Below are positions 35,821-44,894 of a DNA stretch of 64,000 nucleotides, piece after piece. This stretch comes from Bacillus sp. FJAT-27225 (GTDB lineage: Bacteria; Bacillota; Bacilli; Bacillales; Cytobacillaceae), in NCBI RefSeq assembly GCF_001685025.1, contig NZ_MAYU01000001.1:565971-629970 (forward strand), given 5' to 3'. The position numbers were made by a program, and so were the translations under genes. Below the pieces are notes generated by a model. The model saw only the letters and a program-made list of their open reading frames with translations. It made no database searches and had not been told where the DNA came from. Each line of letters begins with the position of its first letter. Positions within the stretch are counted from its first letter, which is position 1.

Positions 35821-36594
35821 TTAAAAACCCTGTATCGTCATCCCGCCGTCAACAAATAACGTTTGGCCATGAACATAGCTGCCTGCATCTGAGGCCAGGA
35901 AAATAGTTGGGCCAGCCAGCTCAGGCAGTTCACCGACTCTCTTCAGTGGAGTAACGTCAAGGATATCCTGTACATAGTCCGGATCGGCGAGCAGCTTTTC
36001 CGTCAATGGCGTTTTAAAGTACCATGGCCCGATGGCGTTAACATTGATATTGTACTGTCCCCATTCAAGAGCCAGCACCTTTGTCATTTGAATGATCGCC
36101 GCTTTTGTAGCAGCATATACAACACCTGTCCGAAGTGCAACATGTCCGCCAACCGAGGTAATGGAGATAATCCTGCCGCCTGTGCCCTGCTCCTTCATGA
36201 CACGCCCGGTCTCTTGGGCAAACATAAACGCTGATTTCAGGTTGGTATTCATGATGGTTTCCCACTCATCGTCTGTTACATCCAAAGCCTTTGAACGAAT
36301 GTTCATGCCCGCGTTATTGATAAGGATGTCGACGCCGCCCCATTCTTCCTTCACAGTGCGGACCGCCTGTACAACTGATTCCCTTTTGGTCACATCTCCC
36401 GGAATAACTAGCGCATTTCTGCCCTGCTTATGTATGAGTTGTGCAGTTTCTTCCAGATCAGCTGCGGTCCTGGACAGAATTGCCACGTCAGCGCCAGCTT
36501 CTGCCAGCGCCGATGCGAGAGCCCTGCCGATCCCTCTTCCCGCTCCTGTTACAATTGCTCTTTTCCCGTCAAGCCGAAATGATGGTAAATACAC
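35821..36594 (-). CDS. Short-chain dehydrogenase/reductase
   Basis: A 257-residue classical SDR. The cofactor motif TGAGRGIG, NNAGMN and the catalytic YAATK (Tyr and Lys) with a preceding serine are present. The sequence style (LDGKRAIVTG..., GPWYFKTPLT, FVDGGMTIQGF) recalls gluconate-5-dehydrogenase-like or FabG-like enzymes. The substrate is not determined. Single gene with its own terminator. Confidence 0.9.
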   Translation of the reverse strand: MYLPSFRLDGKRAIVTGAGRGIGRALASALAEAGADVAILSRTAADLEETAQLIHKQGRNALVIPGDVTKRESVVQAVRTVKEEWGGVDILINNAGMNIRSKALDVTDDEWETIMNTNLKSAFMFAQETGRVMKEQGTGGRIISITSVGGHVALRTGVVYAATKAAIIQMTKVLALEWGQYNINVNAIGPWYFKTPLTEKLLADPDYVQDILDVTPLKRVGELPELAGPTIFLASDAGSYVHGQTLFVDGGMTIQGF

Positions 36595-36822
36595 GCAACT
36601 TCACCCTTCCTATGTATCTCTGTTTCTATTTCATTATAATGTGAAAATTTAATTAGTGGGGGATTTTTCAATTCCCTTTTATTGATAGTCCGTGTAATGC
36701 AGCCAGCCGAGCCAATTCAGCAAATATCAGGACGAATTTTAAAGGAATTGAGCCATTAATAATTCGTTGAAAATAACAATCTCTGTGAACAGGCGGGCCT
36801 ATTATTTCCTGAAAAAACGAAG

Positions 36823-36850
36823 AAAAAGCACCGTGTATATGACGGTGCTC
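36823..36850 (-). terminator. Terminator of the small zinc-ribbon gene
   Basis: GCACCGT/ACGGTGC stem followed by TTTTTC on the minus strand, right after the gene. Confidence 0.85.
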
Positions 36851-36976
36851 CTAGGAATTCTTCTTATGCTTCTGGACCTCTATCCAGATTCTGTTCACTG
36901 CCTGCTCTCCGCAAATTTTGCAGGTGGTCACTGTACTATAGAGGAGACGGCATTTTTTGCAATAATATTTTTCCAT
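36851..36976 (-). CDS. Small zinc-ribbon peptide
   Basis: 41 residues with CKKC and CKIC knuckles 12 residues apart (MEKYYCKKCRLL...TCKICGEQ), then a basic tail. GGGGAAGG precedes two consecutive ATG codons (36979 and 36976); the second has better spacing. The dedicated terminator directly after the stop argues for a real gene. The role is unknown. Confidence 0.65.
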   Translation of the reverse strand: MEKYYCKKCRLLYSTVTTCKICGEQAVNRIWIEVQKHKKNS

Positions 36977-37169
36977 CATCCTTCCCCACTTTCGATGCTT
37001 CAAAATGGTGTTATTACATCTTATTTTTATTCGGACTAAGAGGTGAATAAAAAGGGTAGGCACCTATAAAATTTGCTTCCTTACTGTTAGAAATGTCACT
37101 CGATATCGTCAAAGTTCACATAGTTGTAATTTGCTGTTCAATTTTTAGACACATTTCCATTTTTTAAAA

Positions 37170-37185
37170 CGTGATTTAAATCACT
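37170..37185. promoter_or_regulatory. Crp/Fnr-type site upstream of the ba3 oxidase genes
   Basis: CGTGATTTAAATCACT contains the perfect palindrome GTGATTTAAATCAC, matching TGTGA-N6-TCACA in all but the outer bases. It lies about 150 bases before the first oxidase gene. The -10 element is less clear here than at the two other sites in the window. The remainder of the 36980-37336 gap is AT-rich with no gene. Confidence 0.65.
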
Positions 37186-37336
37186 GATATGAAAGGTTTT
37201 CACTATTGCCACAGTTAAAACCAAGATATGAATACTTTGTGAACTTTAGAAAACCATATTTTACTTTTTTCAGAGTTTTGTATGATGAAGGAGAACTTAT
37301 TGACTTTTTTTACTATTTAGAAGGGAGTGCAAGGGG

Positions 37337-37498
37337 ATGGCAAAGACAGAATTAGCAAAAACCGCCAGGAAGGTAAAACACAAAACTGCGGACACTGAAC
37401 AGCCTTTGAAAGGAACACTGGTTTCGGTTTTTTTATTAGGTTTGTTTATTATCGTTTCCTGGTTAGGCGTTTACTTCTTATTCCTGGACCGCTTTTAA
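37337..37498 (+). CDS. Cytochrome c oxidase subunit IIa-like peptide (ba3 type)
   Basis: 53 residues: a basic, soluble N-terminus and one C-terminal membrane helix (LVSVFLLGLFIIVSWLGVYFLF). Ba3-type oxidases carry such a single-helix subunit IIa. It starts the operon 21 bases before subunit II. The purine-rich GGGAGTGCAAGGGG precedes the ATG. Confidence 0.8.
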   Translation: MAKTELAKTARKVKHKTADTEQPLKGTLVSVFLLGLFIIVSWLGVYFLFLDRF

Positions 37499-37519
37499 GA
37501 AAGAGAGGGGAAATTTTTC

Positions 37520-37996
37520 ATGCATATCCATAAATCTGAGAAACTTTGGCTCATTTTTGGCATTTCAATTTTGGCCATCTTCCTGACTACCGTCGGGGTA
37601 AGCGCCTTCCATATGGGACACCAGCCCCCAAGCGCGATCCATACGATTAATGTAAAGGAAGTCGCAACAACCGATCCGTTCACAAAGCCCGGCCTGAATA
37701 AGGTTGAAGGCAAAGAATGGGACTACGAACTTGTCTATATCGCATCCGCCTTTTCCTATAATCCTATGAAAGTAGAAGTACCGCTTGGTGCGAAAGTAAA
37801 GGTCATCGCCACGACTACAGATGTTATTCATGGCTTTGAGGTTGCCGGAACAAACATCAACATGATGCTTGAACCCGGCTATGTCAGCGAGTTCGTCACA
37901 ACATTTGATAAGACCGGGGAGTTCCTGATTGTCTGCAACGAATATTGCGGCAGCGGGCACCATTTAATGTATTCAACAATCGAGGTGACTGAATAA
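37520..37996 (+). CDS. cbaB: ba3-type cytochrome c oxidase subunit II
   Basis: 158 residues: one N-terminal membrane anchor (about 9-32) and a periplasm-facing CuA domain. The CuA ligands are all present: His104, Cys139, Glu141, Cys143, His147 and Met150 (CNEYCGSGHHLM). The short, single-anchor form is typical of B-family (ba3) oxidases, which accept electrons from cytochrome c. Its stop overlaps the subunit I start (TAATG). Confidence 0.92.
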   Translation: MHIHKSEKLWLIFGISILAIFLTTVGVSAFHMGHQPPSAIHTINVKEVATTDPFTKPGLNKVEGKEWDYELVYIASAFSYNPMKVEVPLGAKVKVIATTTDVIHGFEVAGTNINMMLEPGYVSEFVTTFDKTGEFLIVCNEYCGSGHHLMYSTIEVTE

Positions 37997-39663
37997 TGCA
38001 GGAAAATAACGTACAAACAAAAGTCGACCCTCGTGACGCCAAGCTATCGATGGCCCACTTTTATGTTGCTTTTACCGCGCTGGCTCTCGGCGGGCTGATG
38101 GGGTTACTGCAGGTTCTGGTCCGTTCGGGTGAATTCAAGCTTCCATGGGGAATTGATTACTATCAGGTCCTTACCGTTCATGGTGTACTGCTTGGCCTTG
38201 TTTTGACTACGTTTTTCATCATGGGCTTCCAGACTGCCGCAGTAAGCCGGACGGCAGGCACGCTCACACATAAAGCCCGCCTAACTGGCTGGATTGGCTT
38301 TTGGACGATGACAGTCGGTACAATCATGGCAGCTGTGATGATCTTATTAAAAGAAGCAACCGTCCTTTTTACTTTTTATGCACCGCTTATGGCACATCCA
38401 ATTTTCTATGGCGGGCTGACTCTCGTTGTCGTCGGAAGCTGGATTTGCGGAGCGTCCAATATTATGGCGTATGTCAGATGGAAACGAAATAATCCCGGCA
38501 AGACTGGGCCGCTGCTTACGTTCATGGTAGTAGTCAATACCGTCCTCTGGATTGTTGCTACAATCGGTGTCGCTGCAACTGTTCTGTTCCAGCTTCTGCC
38601 TTGGTCTTTAGGAATTGTTGATACGGTAGATGTACTGATCAGCCGTACATTGTTCTGGTATTTTGGCCACCCGCTTGTCTACTTTTGGCTGCTTCCTGCC
38701 TACATGGCATGGTATGCAATCATTCCAAAAATCATCGGCGGGAAAATCTTTTCAGATTCACTTGCACGGTTGTCATTCCTGCTGTTTTTGATTTTCTCGA
38801 TCCCGGTCGGCTTCCACCACCAGTTGACTGAACCAGGGATAGATCCTACCTGGAAGTTTATTCAGGTCATTCTTACTTTTATGGTTATTATCCCATCCTT
38901 GATGACGGCATTCTCAATGTTTGCTACATTTGAAAAAACTGGCCGTGCAAAAGGGGCGACCGGCCTGTTCGGATGGTTCAGGACATTGCCCTGGGGTGAT
39001 GCAAGATTTACAGTTCCTTTCATCGGCATGGCTGCTTTCATTCCAGCTGGTGCGGGCGGCATTATCAATGCTTCCCATCAGATGAATCAGGTTGTCCATA
39101 ATACAATCTGGGTTACAGGGCACTTTCACCTGACGCTTGCAACAACGGTTATCCTGACGTTCTTCGGGATTTCGTACTGGCTTGTCCCTCACCTGACAGG
39201 CAGGAAGCTGACGAAATCAATGAATAAACTTGCACTCATCCAGGCATGGGTATGGGTAGTTGGTATGACCTTCATGTCAGGGGCAATGCATGCCGCTGGA
39301 CTTCTCGGTGCACCAAGGCGCTCAGCGTTTTCCGATTATGGCGGTTCAGCTCAGGCTGCCGAATGGATACCCTACCAGGTTGCCCAGGCAATTGGCGGCT
39401 CAATCCTATTCATTGGAATCATCCTTGTGTTAATTATTTTCGTAAACCTTGCGTTCTTCGCTCCGAAGGGTGAAGAGGAATTCCCTGTGGCTGAAGCAGG
39501 CGATCCAAACGAAAAGGCTCCTGCACTTTTTGAAAATTGGAGAGTATGGCTTGGCATTACCGCTGTCCTAATTTTGTTCGCGTATACGATTCCGCTAATG
39601 GATATTATCGAACAAGCTCCTGAAGGCTCGAAGGGTTATGAAACATGGGAGAAATGGAAGTAA
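37996..39663 (+). CDS. cbaA: ba3-type cytochrome c oxidase subunit I
   Basis: 555 residues, about 13 helices. Haem and CuB ligands can be seen: TVHGVLLG (low-spin haem His), FGHPLVYFWLLPAY (CuB His and cross-linked Tyr), FHHQLTEPG (two CuB His) and TGHFHLTLATT (haem a3 and low-spin His). It reduces oxygen to water and pumps protons. Together with subunits II and IIa it forms a complete B-family oxidase of the kind described in Geobacillus. Haem-A synthesis genes are not in this window. Confidence 0.94.
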   Translation: MQENNVQTKVDPRDAKLSMAHFYVAFTALALGGLMGLLQVLVRSGEFKLPWGIDYYQVLTVHGVLLGLVLTTFFIMGFQTAAVSRTAGTLTHKARLTGWIGFWTMTVGTIMAAVMILLKEATVLFTFYAPLMAHPIFYGGLTLVVVGSWICGASNIMAYVRWKRNNPGKTGPLLTFMVVVNTVLWIVATIGVAATVLFQLLPWSLGIVDTVDVLISRTLFWYFGHPLVYFWLLPAYMAWYAIIPKIIGGKIFSDSLARLSFLLFLIFSIPVGFHHQLTEPGIDPTWKFIQVILTFMVIIPSLMTAFSMFATFEKTGRAKGATGLFGWFRTLPWGDARFTVPFIGMAAFIPAGAGGIINASHQMNQVVHNTIWVTGHFHLTLATTVILTFFGISYWLVPHLTGRKLTKSMNKLALIQAWVWVVGMTFMSGAMHAAGLLGAPRRSAFSDYGGSAQAAEWIPYQVAQAIGGSILFIGIILVLIIFVNLAFFAPKGEEEFPVAEAGDPNEKAPALFENWRVWLGITAVLILFAYTIPLMDIIEQAPEGSKGYETWEKWK

Positions 39664-39692
39664 GCTTTATAGTATGCTTGTGCAAAACATTA

Positions 39693-39726
39693 AAGGGCTC
39701 CGGTCATTGCGACTGGAACCCTTTTC
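39693..39726 (+). terminator. ba3 oxidase operon terminator
   Basis: AAAGGG.TCC/GGA.CCCTTTT hairpin; it also overlaps the end of the converging EamA gene. Confidence 0.75.
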
Positions 39727-40621
39727 TTATGCGTCTGAACGGATTGCCTTCCATATTTGCAACCGACACCGAAAGCAGGATAACGACTGACCCTATTAGC
39801 TGCATGATGCTTGTGCTTTCTGCAAACATGAAAACGCCAAGCAGTGTGGCAACAATCGGCTCGACCGTTGCGATAATCGATGCGAGCGAGCTGTCCGTTT
39901 TTTCAAGTCCTTTCGTATAAAGAAAATACGCCAGTACAGTTGGGAACAAAGCAAGTCCAAGCCCGTAACCGAGTACCTCCGGTTTTAAAAGCTGGGAGGC
40001 CTTCTCCCAAATTCGTGTGTATGGGACAAGGAACACGGATGCAGCCAAAAATGTGTAAAGCGTAACAGTAAAGGTTGTGTATGTTCGTAAGGCTATTTTC
40101 CCAAAAATGCTGTACAACGCATAACCAAAACCCGCTCCTATTCCAATTAACAACCCCACAATCCCAATGTCAGTATGGCTTCCAGTGCTATTGCCTGACA
40201 CAAAAATAACTCCAAGGAACGTCCCGGCCAAGGCGAGCATTTTCATTAAAGTAAACTTTTCCTTAAAAATGAAATAGGAAAGGATTGATACGAAAATCGG
40301 TGCAGTATATAAAAGGATAACAGCAATTGAAACGTCCATATTGTTCAGCGATGTAAAGTAACACCAATTAAAGAATACTATACTGAGTATTCCTGTTCCG
40401 ATGAACATCCAGCTATCCTTGACGCGAATGGTAAGCTCTTTGCGATAGCGGAGCAAGCCAATCGCCGCAAGAAGGATGGCAGCCATTGCCACCCTTATCG
40501 TGACAATTTCCATTGAACTTAAACCGAGCTCGGCAAGCCCCCGTACGAAAATCACGATGGCGCCCCATAGCCCAGCGCCAAGGGCAATAAGAATCAGGGG
40601 CAGTTTGTTTTTAAAAAACAT
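39704..40621 (-). CDS. EamA (DMT) family transporter
   Basis: A 305-residue protein with ten membrane helices in two EamA repeats (ATVEPIVATLLGVFMF in the second). It is only loosely related to the EamA gene at 24777. AAGGTGAGG precedes the ATG, and it follows ypwA by nine bases, so the two are an operon. The substrate is unknown. Confidence 0.88.
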   Translation of the reverse strand: MFFKNKLPLILIALGAGLWGAIVIFVRGLAELGLSSMEIVTIRVAMAAILLAAIGLLRYRKELTIRVKDSWMFIGTGILSIVFFNWCYFTSLNNMDVSIAVILLYTAPIFVSILSYFIFKEKFTLMKMLALAGTFLGVIFVSGNSTGSHTDIGIVGLLIGIGAGFGYALYSIFGKIALRTYTTFTVTLYTFLAASVFLVPYTRIWEKASQLLKPEVLGYGLGLALFPTVLAYFLYTKGLEKTDSSLASIIATVEPIVATLLGVFMFAESTSIMQLIGSVVILLSVSVANMEGNPFRRIRKGFQSQ

Positions 40622-40630
40622 TACCTCACC

Positions 40631-42136
40631 TTATTCCGCAAGCTCGTACAGATTTCCATATTTTTCATATAAATACTTGACTAAGTAGTCCGGATTCAGC
40701 CCTTCCCCGGTTACGTCCTGAAGGATTTCAAGAGGCTGCTTCATTTTTCCGAATTGATGGACGTTTTTCGTGAACCATTCCTTGATTGGCAGAAGGTTCC
40801 CTTCCTCCAGCATCGTATCGAAGTTAGGCATCTCAGCTTTCAGCGTGTCCATAAATTGGGCTGCATACATATATCCGAGCGCATAAGATGGGAAGTAGCC
40901 GAACGATCCTCCGGCCCAATGGACATCCTGCAGAACTCCTTTTGCGTCATTTTCAGGGCGGATACCAAGATACTCCTCATATTTCCTGTTCCAGACCTCC
41001 GGAAGCTCGGCTGGCTGTATTTCATCATTGAACAGGGCCTTTTCAATTTCATATCGAATGATGACATGCAGAGGATATGTCAGTTCATCCGCTTCAATTC
41101 GAATCAAGGAAGGCTTTGATTCATTAATCGCCTTGTAAAAGCTCTCAACACTAACATCGTCAAACTGCCCCTCGGCATATTGCTTTAGAAGGCTGTAATT
41201 GTTTTTCCAAAAACCAAGGCTGCGTCCGACGAAGTTTTCATAAAAAAGCGACTGTGACTCATGGATGCCCATGGAGGTTCCGTCACATAACGGAGTTCCA
41301 ATCAGCTCTTTTGAAATATTTTGCTCATAGATGGCATGGCCGCCTTCATGGATAGTGCCGAACACAGCGACCCTGAAGTCGTTTTCGACATAATTGGTTG
41401 TGACTCGGACATCACCCGGGTTTAGGCCCGTTGCAAATGGGTGAACCGTTTCGTCAAGCCTGCCGGCATTAAAGTTATAGCCAATCTGCTTGAGAGCCTC
41501 GAGGCTGAAGGCTTTCTGGGCCTCCTTTGGAAAGTGGTGAAAAAGGAATTTTGTCTCAGGTTTATTCGCTGTATCAGCGATTTTTTTGACAAGGGGAACG
41601 ATTTTATCACGGAGCCTCGCAAAAACATCGTCGAGGACCTCGACAGTCACCCCAGGCTCATATTGGTCAAGCAGCGTATTGTATTTATTACCTTCGTAGC
41701 CCCAATAACCGATGAATCTCTTCGTTGTCTCAACAAGTTTTTCAAGGTATGGAATGAACATCGAAAAGTCCGACGCCGCCTTCGCTTCCTCCCAGATTGA
41801 TTCTGCCTTTGATTGAAGGACAACGTATTCCCGGTACTCCGCCTCGGGAATTTTCTTATTCAGGTCATATGTCTTTTTACATTCTTTAAGAGACGCTGCT
41901 GTGATTTCACTGACTTCCGCACCTGACAATCTGTCTATGTATCCAGCCATCTGTTCGGAAACAGACATAGCGAATACTTCCGCAGACAACATGCCAATTA
42001 CTTCTGCGCGCTGGTCATGACCAGCCCTCGGTGCGCCTGTCCGTAAATCCCAGTAGATCAATCCCAGCGCCTCTTTATAGGCAGTCATTTTCTTTATGTA
42101 TTCCAAAAATTCTTGTTCTAGTGCTTTATGTTCCAA
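40631..42136 (-). CDS. ypwA: Carboxypeptidase M32 (YpwA, Taq type)
   Basis: A 501-residue zinc carboxypeptidase. The active-site HEGGH (HExxH) lies in TIHEGGHAIYEQ (about residue 270), with a third ligand in the following helix (GIHESQSLFYEN). It trims C-terminal residues of peptides in the cytoplasm. Length matches B. subtilis YpwA. Confidence 0.95.
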   Translation of the reverse strand: MEHKALEQEFLEYIKKMTAYKEALGLIYWDLRTGAPRAGHDQRAEVIGMLSAEVFAMSVSEQMAGYIDRLSGAEVSEITAASLKECKKTYDLNKKIPEAEYREYVVLQSKAESIWEEAKAASDFSMFIPYLEKLVETTKRFIGYWGYEGNKYNTLLDQYEPGVTVEVLDDVFARLRDKIVPLVKKIADTANKPETKFLFHHFPKEAQKAFSLEALKQIGYNFNAGRLDETVHPFATGLNPGDVRVTTNYVENDFRVAVFGTIHEGGHAIYEQNISKELIGTPLCDGTSMGIHESQSLFYENFVGRSLGFWKNNYSLLKQYAEGQFDDVSVESFYKAINESKPSLIRIEADELTYPLHVIIRYEIEKALFNDEIQPAELPEVWNRKYEEYLGIRPENDAKGVLQDVHWAGGSFGYFPSYALGYMYAAQFMDTLKAEMPNFDTMLEEGNLLPIKEWFTKNVHQFGKMKQPLEILQDVTGEGLNPDYLVKYLYEKYGNLYELAE

Positions 42137-42205
42137 CTTGGATTCCCCCTTCTTTTGCCCATTTTATCATACTTTTCCAAAACTATTATAGCGAACAACA
42201 CGAAA

Positions 42206-42231
42206 ACCCCCGAGCAATTGCACTCGGGGGT
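42206..42231. terminator. Terminator after the DUF2249 gene
   Basis: AAACCCCCGAG/CTCGGGGGTTT palindromic stem between two genes on the minus strand. Confidence 0.75.
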
Positions 42232-42238
42232 TTCAATG

Positions 42239-42472
42239 TTATTTTCGCAGGATAGAGACCTTCCAGGTTTCAGGTCCTTCCTCAAGATATTGCCATTCAA
42301 ATTGTTCTGGGCGCTCCATCATGAATTGGTAAAGGAGCAGACGTGGATCATGATCATTGATGATTTGCATCTTCTCTCCATGATTCAAGCGATCAAATGT
42401 GTTAAAAATGGTTGGATGTTTTTCGCGTGGCGGGAAATCAGGAACATTTACGACGGCTGCATATGTTTGCAT
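42239..42472 (-). CDS. DUF2249 domain protein
   Basis: 77 residues. The pattern H.TIFNTFDRLNHGEKMQIINDHDPRLLLYQFM is typical of DUF2249, a small fold often found beside haemerythrin-like, NO- and anaerobiosis-related genes. Two further DUF2249 genes lie at 44449 and 44688. The biochemical role is unknown. It is a single gene on the minus strand with its own terminator. Confidence 0.88.
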   Translation of the reverse strand: MQTYAAVVNVPDFPPREKHPTIFNTFDRLNHGEKMQIINDHDPRLLLYQFMMERPEQFEWQYLEEGPETWKVSILRK

Positions 42473-42509
42473 TAAAAATCACTCCTGTTAAGGTTTCTTA
42501 GGCGAAACT

Positions 42510-42750
42510 AGATGAATCTTTGAGGGCTAACAGTTTGTCTGGTTACTTTAAAAGGTTTCTGGGTATTACTAGTTTGCTTCCTACTATCTAATGAGTCTCT
42601 GAGTGCTACTGGTGATGAGTGACTATCTATTCCCTTCAGCTAGTAATTAAGTGTTACTTCCAGGATAAGTCCCTTTAGTACTACTCGGAGTACTACTAGT
42701 TTATTTTGATGGTTACCTAGTGAGCCTGTGAGTACTACTAGTAAAAATTT
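42510..42750. repeat. ~42-bp degenerate tandem array
   Basis: GAG(T)(G/A)CTACT-type anchors at about 42524, 42561, 42601, 42688 and 42730, spaced 37-44 bases or a double step. GTACTACTAGT motifs recur. No coding potential is seen. Confidence 0.55.
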
Positions 42751-42805
42751 GCTATCCAAATTGTTTAACTATATAGATTGAAATTAATATTTTCTAAATA
42801 GGTCT

Positions 42806-43143
42806 GTTGATTTCCGTTCCACAAAGGGAAGCTTCTTAGAATTTTCATTGCAGGGACACAAAGGAAAGCTTCCGTGAATAAACATCGCAGAGACAGACGT
42901 TTTTTGTCTGTCGCGAGGCGTTCTTTGCCTGTCACGAGGCGCTTCGCTTTCCGCGGGGCGTGCGATGAGCCTGTCTAGCTGCGGCTCCGCATTTCTTTCT
43001 CCTCGCCGCCCTTGGCGTTTGTGGGGTCTCACCTGTCACGCTGCTCCCGCAGGACGTTGAATAAGCTTCCTTGAAAAAGCATCGCAGGAGAAAATGCGCT
43101 TTTTGCATTTTCGAACGAGCTTCGCGCCTTCCCTCCAATCAAC
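42806..43143. repeat. Interspersed repeat element, copy 1
   Basis: 338 bases beginning GTTGATTTCCG(T)TCC and ending CCTCCAATCAAC, with GTTGATT/AATCAAC terminal inverted ends. It shares blocks with 62175..62631: CACAAAGGGAAGC, AATAAACATCGCAGAGACA, GAGGCGTTCTTTGCCTGTCA, TTTCCGCGGGGC, GGGGTCTCACCTGTC and CCCGCAGGACGTTGAATA. Such GC-rich repeats are common in Bacillaceae genomes. No gene inside. Confidence 0.85.
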
Positions 43144-43280
43144 AGGACTGCCAAAAAGATTTTTTTAAGTTCAACATATATAGTAATAAATAGTGAGTTT
43201 TAGTAAACCAGTTTATTCCTATTTACAAGAAGGTGGCATCCGCCTACCAAGTAAGTGAGATTTCTAAGTTTCAAAAAAAT

Positions 43281-43364
43281 TTTATCACCCTGTTCTAACG
43301 TTTTATCGCCCTGAACGATACATATATCACCCCGAATGAAACTTGTATCGCCCGGAACAACGCA
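43281..43364. repeat. 21-bp tandem array
   Basis: Four units TTTATC(A/G)CCC-like at 43281, 43302, 43323 and 43344, exactly 21 apart, with variable second halves. The neighbouring 43365-43600 stretch shows nothing else. Confidence 0.8.
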
Positions 43365-43662
43365 CCGCTGCTTCCCTGGATCCAAACCGGCCTCATGCTA
43401 TCCTGAAAAGGCTCATTTGAACGATTAGAAAACCAATGATAACATCTGCGAATACTTCAAAAATGCCACCTACTCAAAGATGGATAATCCGCCAGCGCCC
43501 AGGACTTTAGGAAGTTTGTGTCCTCTCTGTCATTCCATGTACCATCCTTCCTTTCTTTTCTGTTTACAAATGGAATTGTACCTGTTCACAAAACTGTTAT
43601 AAGTGGTGCAGTTCATGTCCTGCCTGTGATTTTTCACACAATGGCAATTTAATTGGAAACAA

Positions 43663-43678
43663 CGTGATGAACATCACA
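43663..43678. promoter_or_regulatory. Crp/Fnr-type site and promoter of the first regulator gene
   Basis: CGTGATGAACATCACA matches TGTGA-N6-TCACA except the first base. A TAAACT -10 element at 43700..43705 would put transcription start near 43712, so the site centre is at about -41.5, the class II activator position. Confidence 0.7.
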
Positions 43679-43744
43679 TTACTGGGTTTTCATCCCTGCT
43701 AAACTTTAGTTAACAACAAATATACAGGGTAAAAGGTGATGCCG

Positions 43745-44434
43745 ATGAAACGGACTGACATCATTAAGCGGCTTTCTGAGGTTCCCATTTTCAAGGAATT
43801 GAATTTTTGCGAATTGGAGGAACTTGTTAAAATTGCTCAGGCCCGCACTTATAAAAACAAGATGTATGTATTCATGCAAGAAGATCCGCTTGATCGAGTG
43901 TTCTTCATCCATTCCGGGAAGGTCAAAATCTATAAAACAGATTCTACCGGCAAGGAACAAATTATTTCCGTACTGGAAGCAGGTGAAATGTTCCCGCATG
44001 CAGGTTTTTTTAGAAAAGGAAATTACCCCGCTCATGCAGAAATCATTGAAGAAGCTCAATTGGTCGTTATTCCAATCAATGAATTTGAAAAAGTACTGAT
44101 TGCCTATCCGGAGCTAAGCATCAAGCTTTTTAGAGTACTTGGCGAAAAGATTGTCGATCTTCAGGCAAGGCTCGAAGCACAGATTCTTCATAACACTTAT
44201 GAGCAAATTATCCTTCTTTTGCTTAGGCTGACTAAGTCTAACGGCGTCGAACAGGGAGACCTCCATAGATTGACAACACAGTTCACAAACCGCGAGCTGG
44301 CCAATATGATTGGAACTTCCAGAGAGACAGTTTCCCGGACTGTGAATCACTTAAAAAAGAAAAAGTACATTGGCCAGGATTCGTCCGGCTTCTACATCAT
44401 CAACACAGATGAATTGCAAGGAGAACTTTTTTAA
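43745..44434 (+). CDS. Crp/Fnr family transcriptional regulator (copy 1)
   Basis: 229 residues: an N-terminal cyclic-nucleotide-binding fold (about 1-130), a long dimer helix and a winged-helix domain with recognition helix IGTSRETVSRTVNHLKK (R-E-x2-S-R pattern, compatible with TGTGA half-sites). It has only one cysteine, so the Fe-S cluster of Fnr is missing and the signal may be haem/NO or another ligand (inference). AAGGTGAT precedes the ATG at 43745. It heads the DUF2249-DUF2249-membrane-DUF59 operon and has its own Fnr-type site. Confidence 0.9.
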   Translation: MKRTDIIKRLSEVPIFKELNFCELEELVKIAQARTYKNKMYVFMQEDPLDRVFFIHSGKVKIYKTDSTGKEQIISVLEAGEMFPHAGFFRKGNYPAHAEIIEEAQLVVIPINEFEKVLIAYPELSIKLFRVLGEKIVDLQARLEAQILHNTYEQIILLLLRLTKSNGVEQGDLHRLTTQFTNRELANMIGTSRETVSRTVNHLKKKKYIGQDSSGFYIINTDELQGELF

Positions 44435-44448
44435 TAGGAGAGATAAGG

Positions 44449-44691
44449 ATGGAAAATAGAGTAATTGAATTGGATGTACGGGAAGATTTAAAAAACAAAA
44501 TTGAACCGTTTCAGAAAATTATGGAGGCAATAAAGGAGCTGGAGGAAAATGATTGCTTCATCCTTCATGCGCCGTTTAAGCCCGTTCCCCTGTTTGCAGT
44601 CATGAAGGCGAAAGGGTTTACTCATGAACTCGAGGAGCTGGAGAAGAAACATTGGAAGGTAACATTTACTAAGAGAGGTATCCATTCATGA
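44449..44691 (+). CDS. DUF2249 domain protein, second copy
   Basis: 80 residues with IELDVREDLKNKIEPFQKIMEAI and FKPVPLFAVMKAKGF, a DUF2249 pattern. AGGAGA precedes the ATG. It lies 14 bases after the regulator and overlaps the next DUF2249 gene by four bases (ATGA). Confidence 0.85.
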   Translation: MENRVIELDVREDLKNKIEPFQKIMEAIKELEENDCFILHAPFKPVPLFAVMKAKGFTHELEELEKKHWKVTFTKRGIHS

Positions 44692-44894
44692 TTCTCGATA
44701 ACCGGGGCCTCGAACCGCCACAACCTATGATGCGCACTCTGGCAGCGCTTGAGAAGCTTGGTGATTCTGAAAAACTGACCATCATCAATGACCGCCGTCC
44801 GATGTTTTTGTATGAGCAGCTGCAGGAACTCGGATACCAGCAGCATACAGAAGAACAGGAAGACGGCAGCTTCAAAATTGAGATTTTTCGATAA
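44688..44894 (+). CDS. DUF2249 domain protein, third copy
   Basis: 68 residues; LDNRGLEPPQPMMRTLAALEKLG and INDRRPMFLYEQLQELG are the DUF2249 signature. Its start overlaps the previous stop, which suggests a matched pair made in equal amounts. A relic element follows directly after the stop. Confidence 0.88.
   Translation: MILDNRGLEPPQPMMRTLAALEKLGDSEKLTIINDRRPMFLYEQLQELGYQQHTEEQEDGSFKIEIFR

Noticed and set aside
36767-37039. 90-codon frame on the plus strand
   Set aside because: It overlaps the zinc-ribbon gene and its terminator in antisense, and has no ribosome binding site.
43281-43364. CRISPR array at the 21-bp repeats
   Set aside because: Units are contiguous and degenerate, with no constant repeat separated by unique spacers and no cas genes.
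43625-43638. TGTGATTTTTCACA as a further Crp/Fnr site
   Set aside because: The half-sites are four bases apart rather than six, so it does not fit the consensus; the site at 43663 does.
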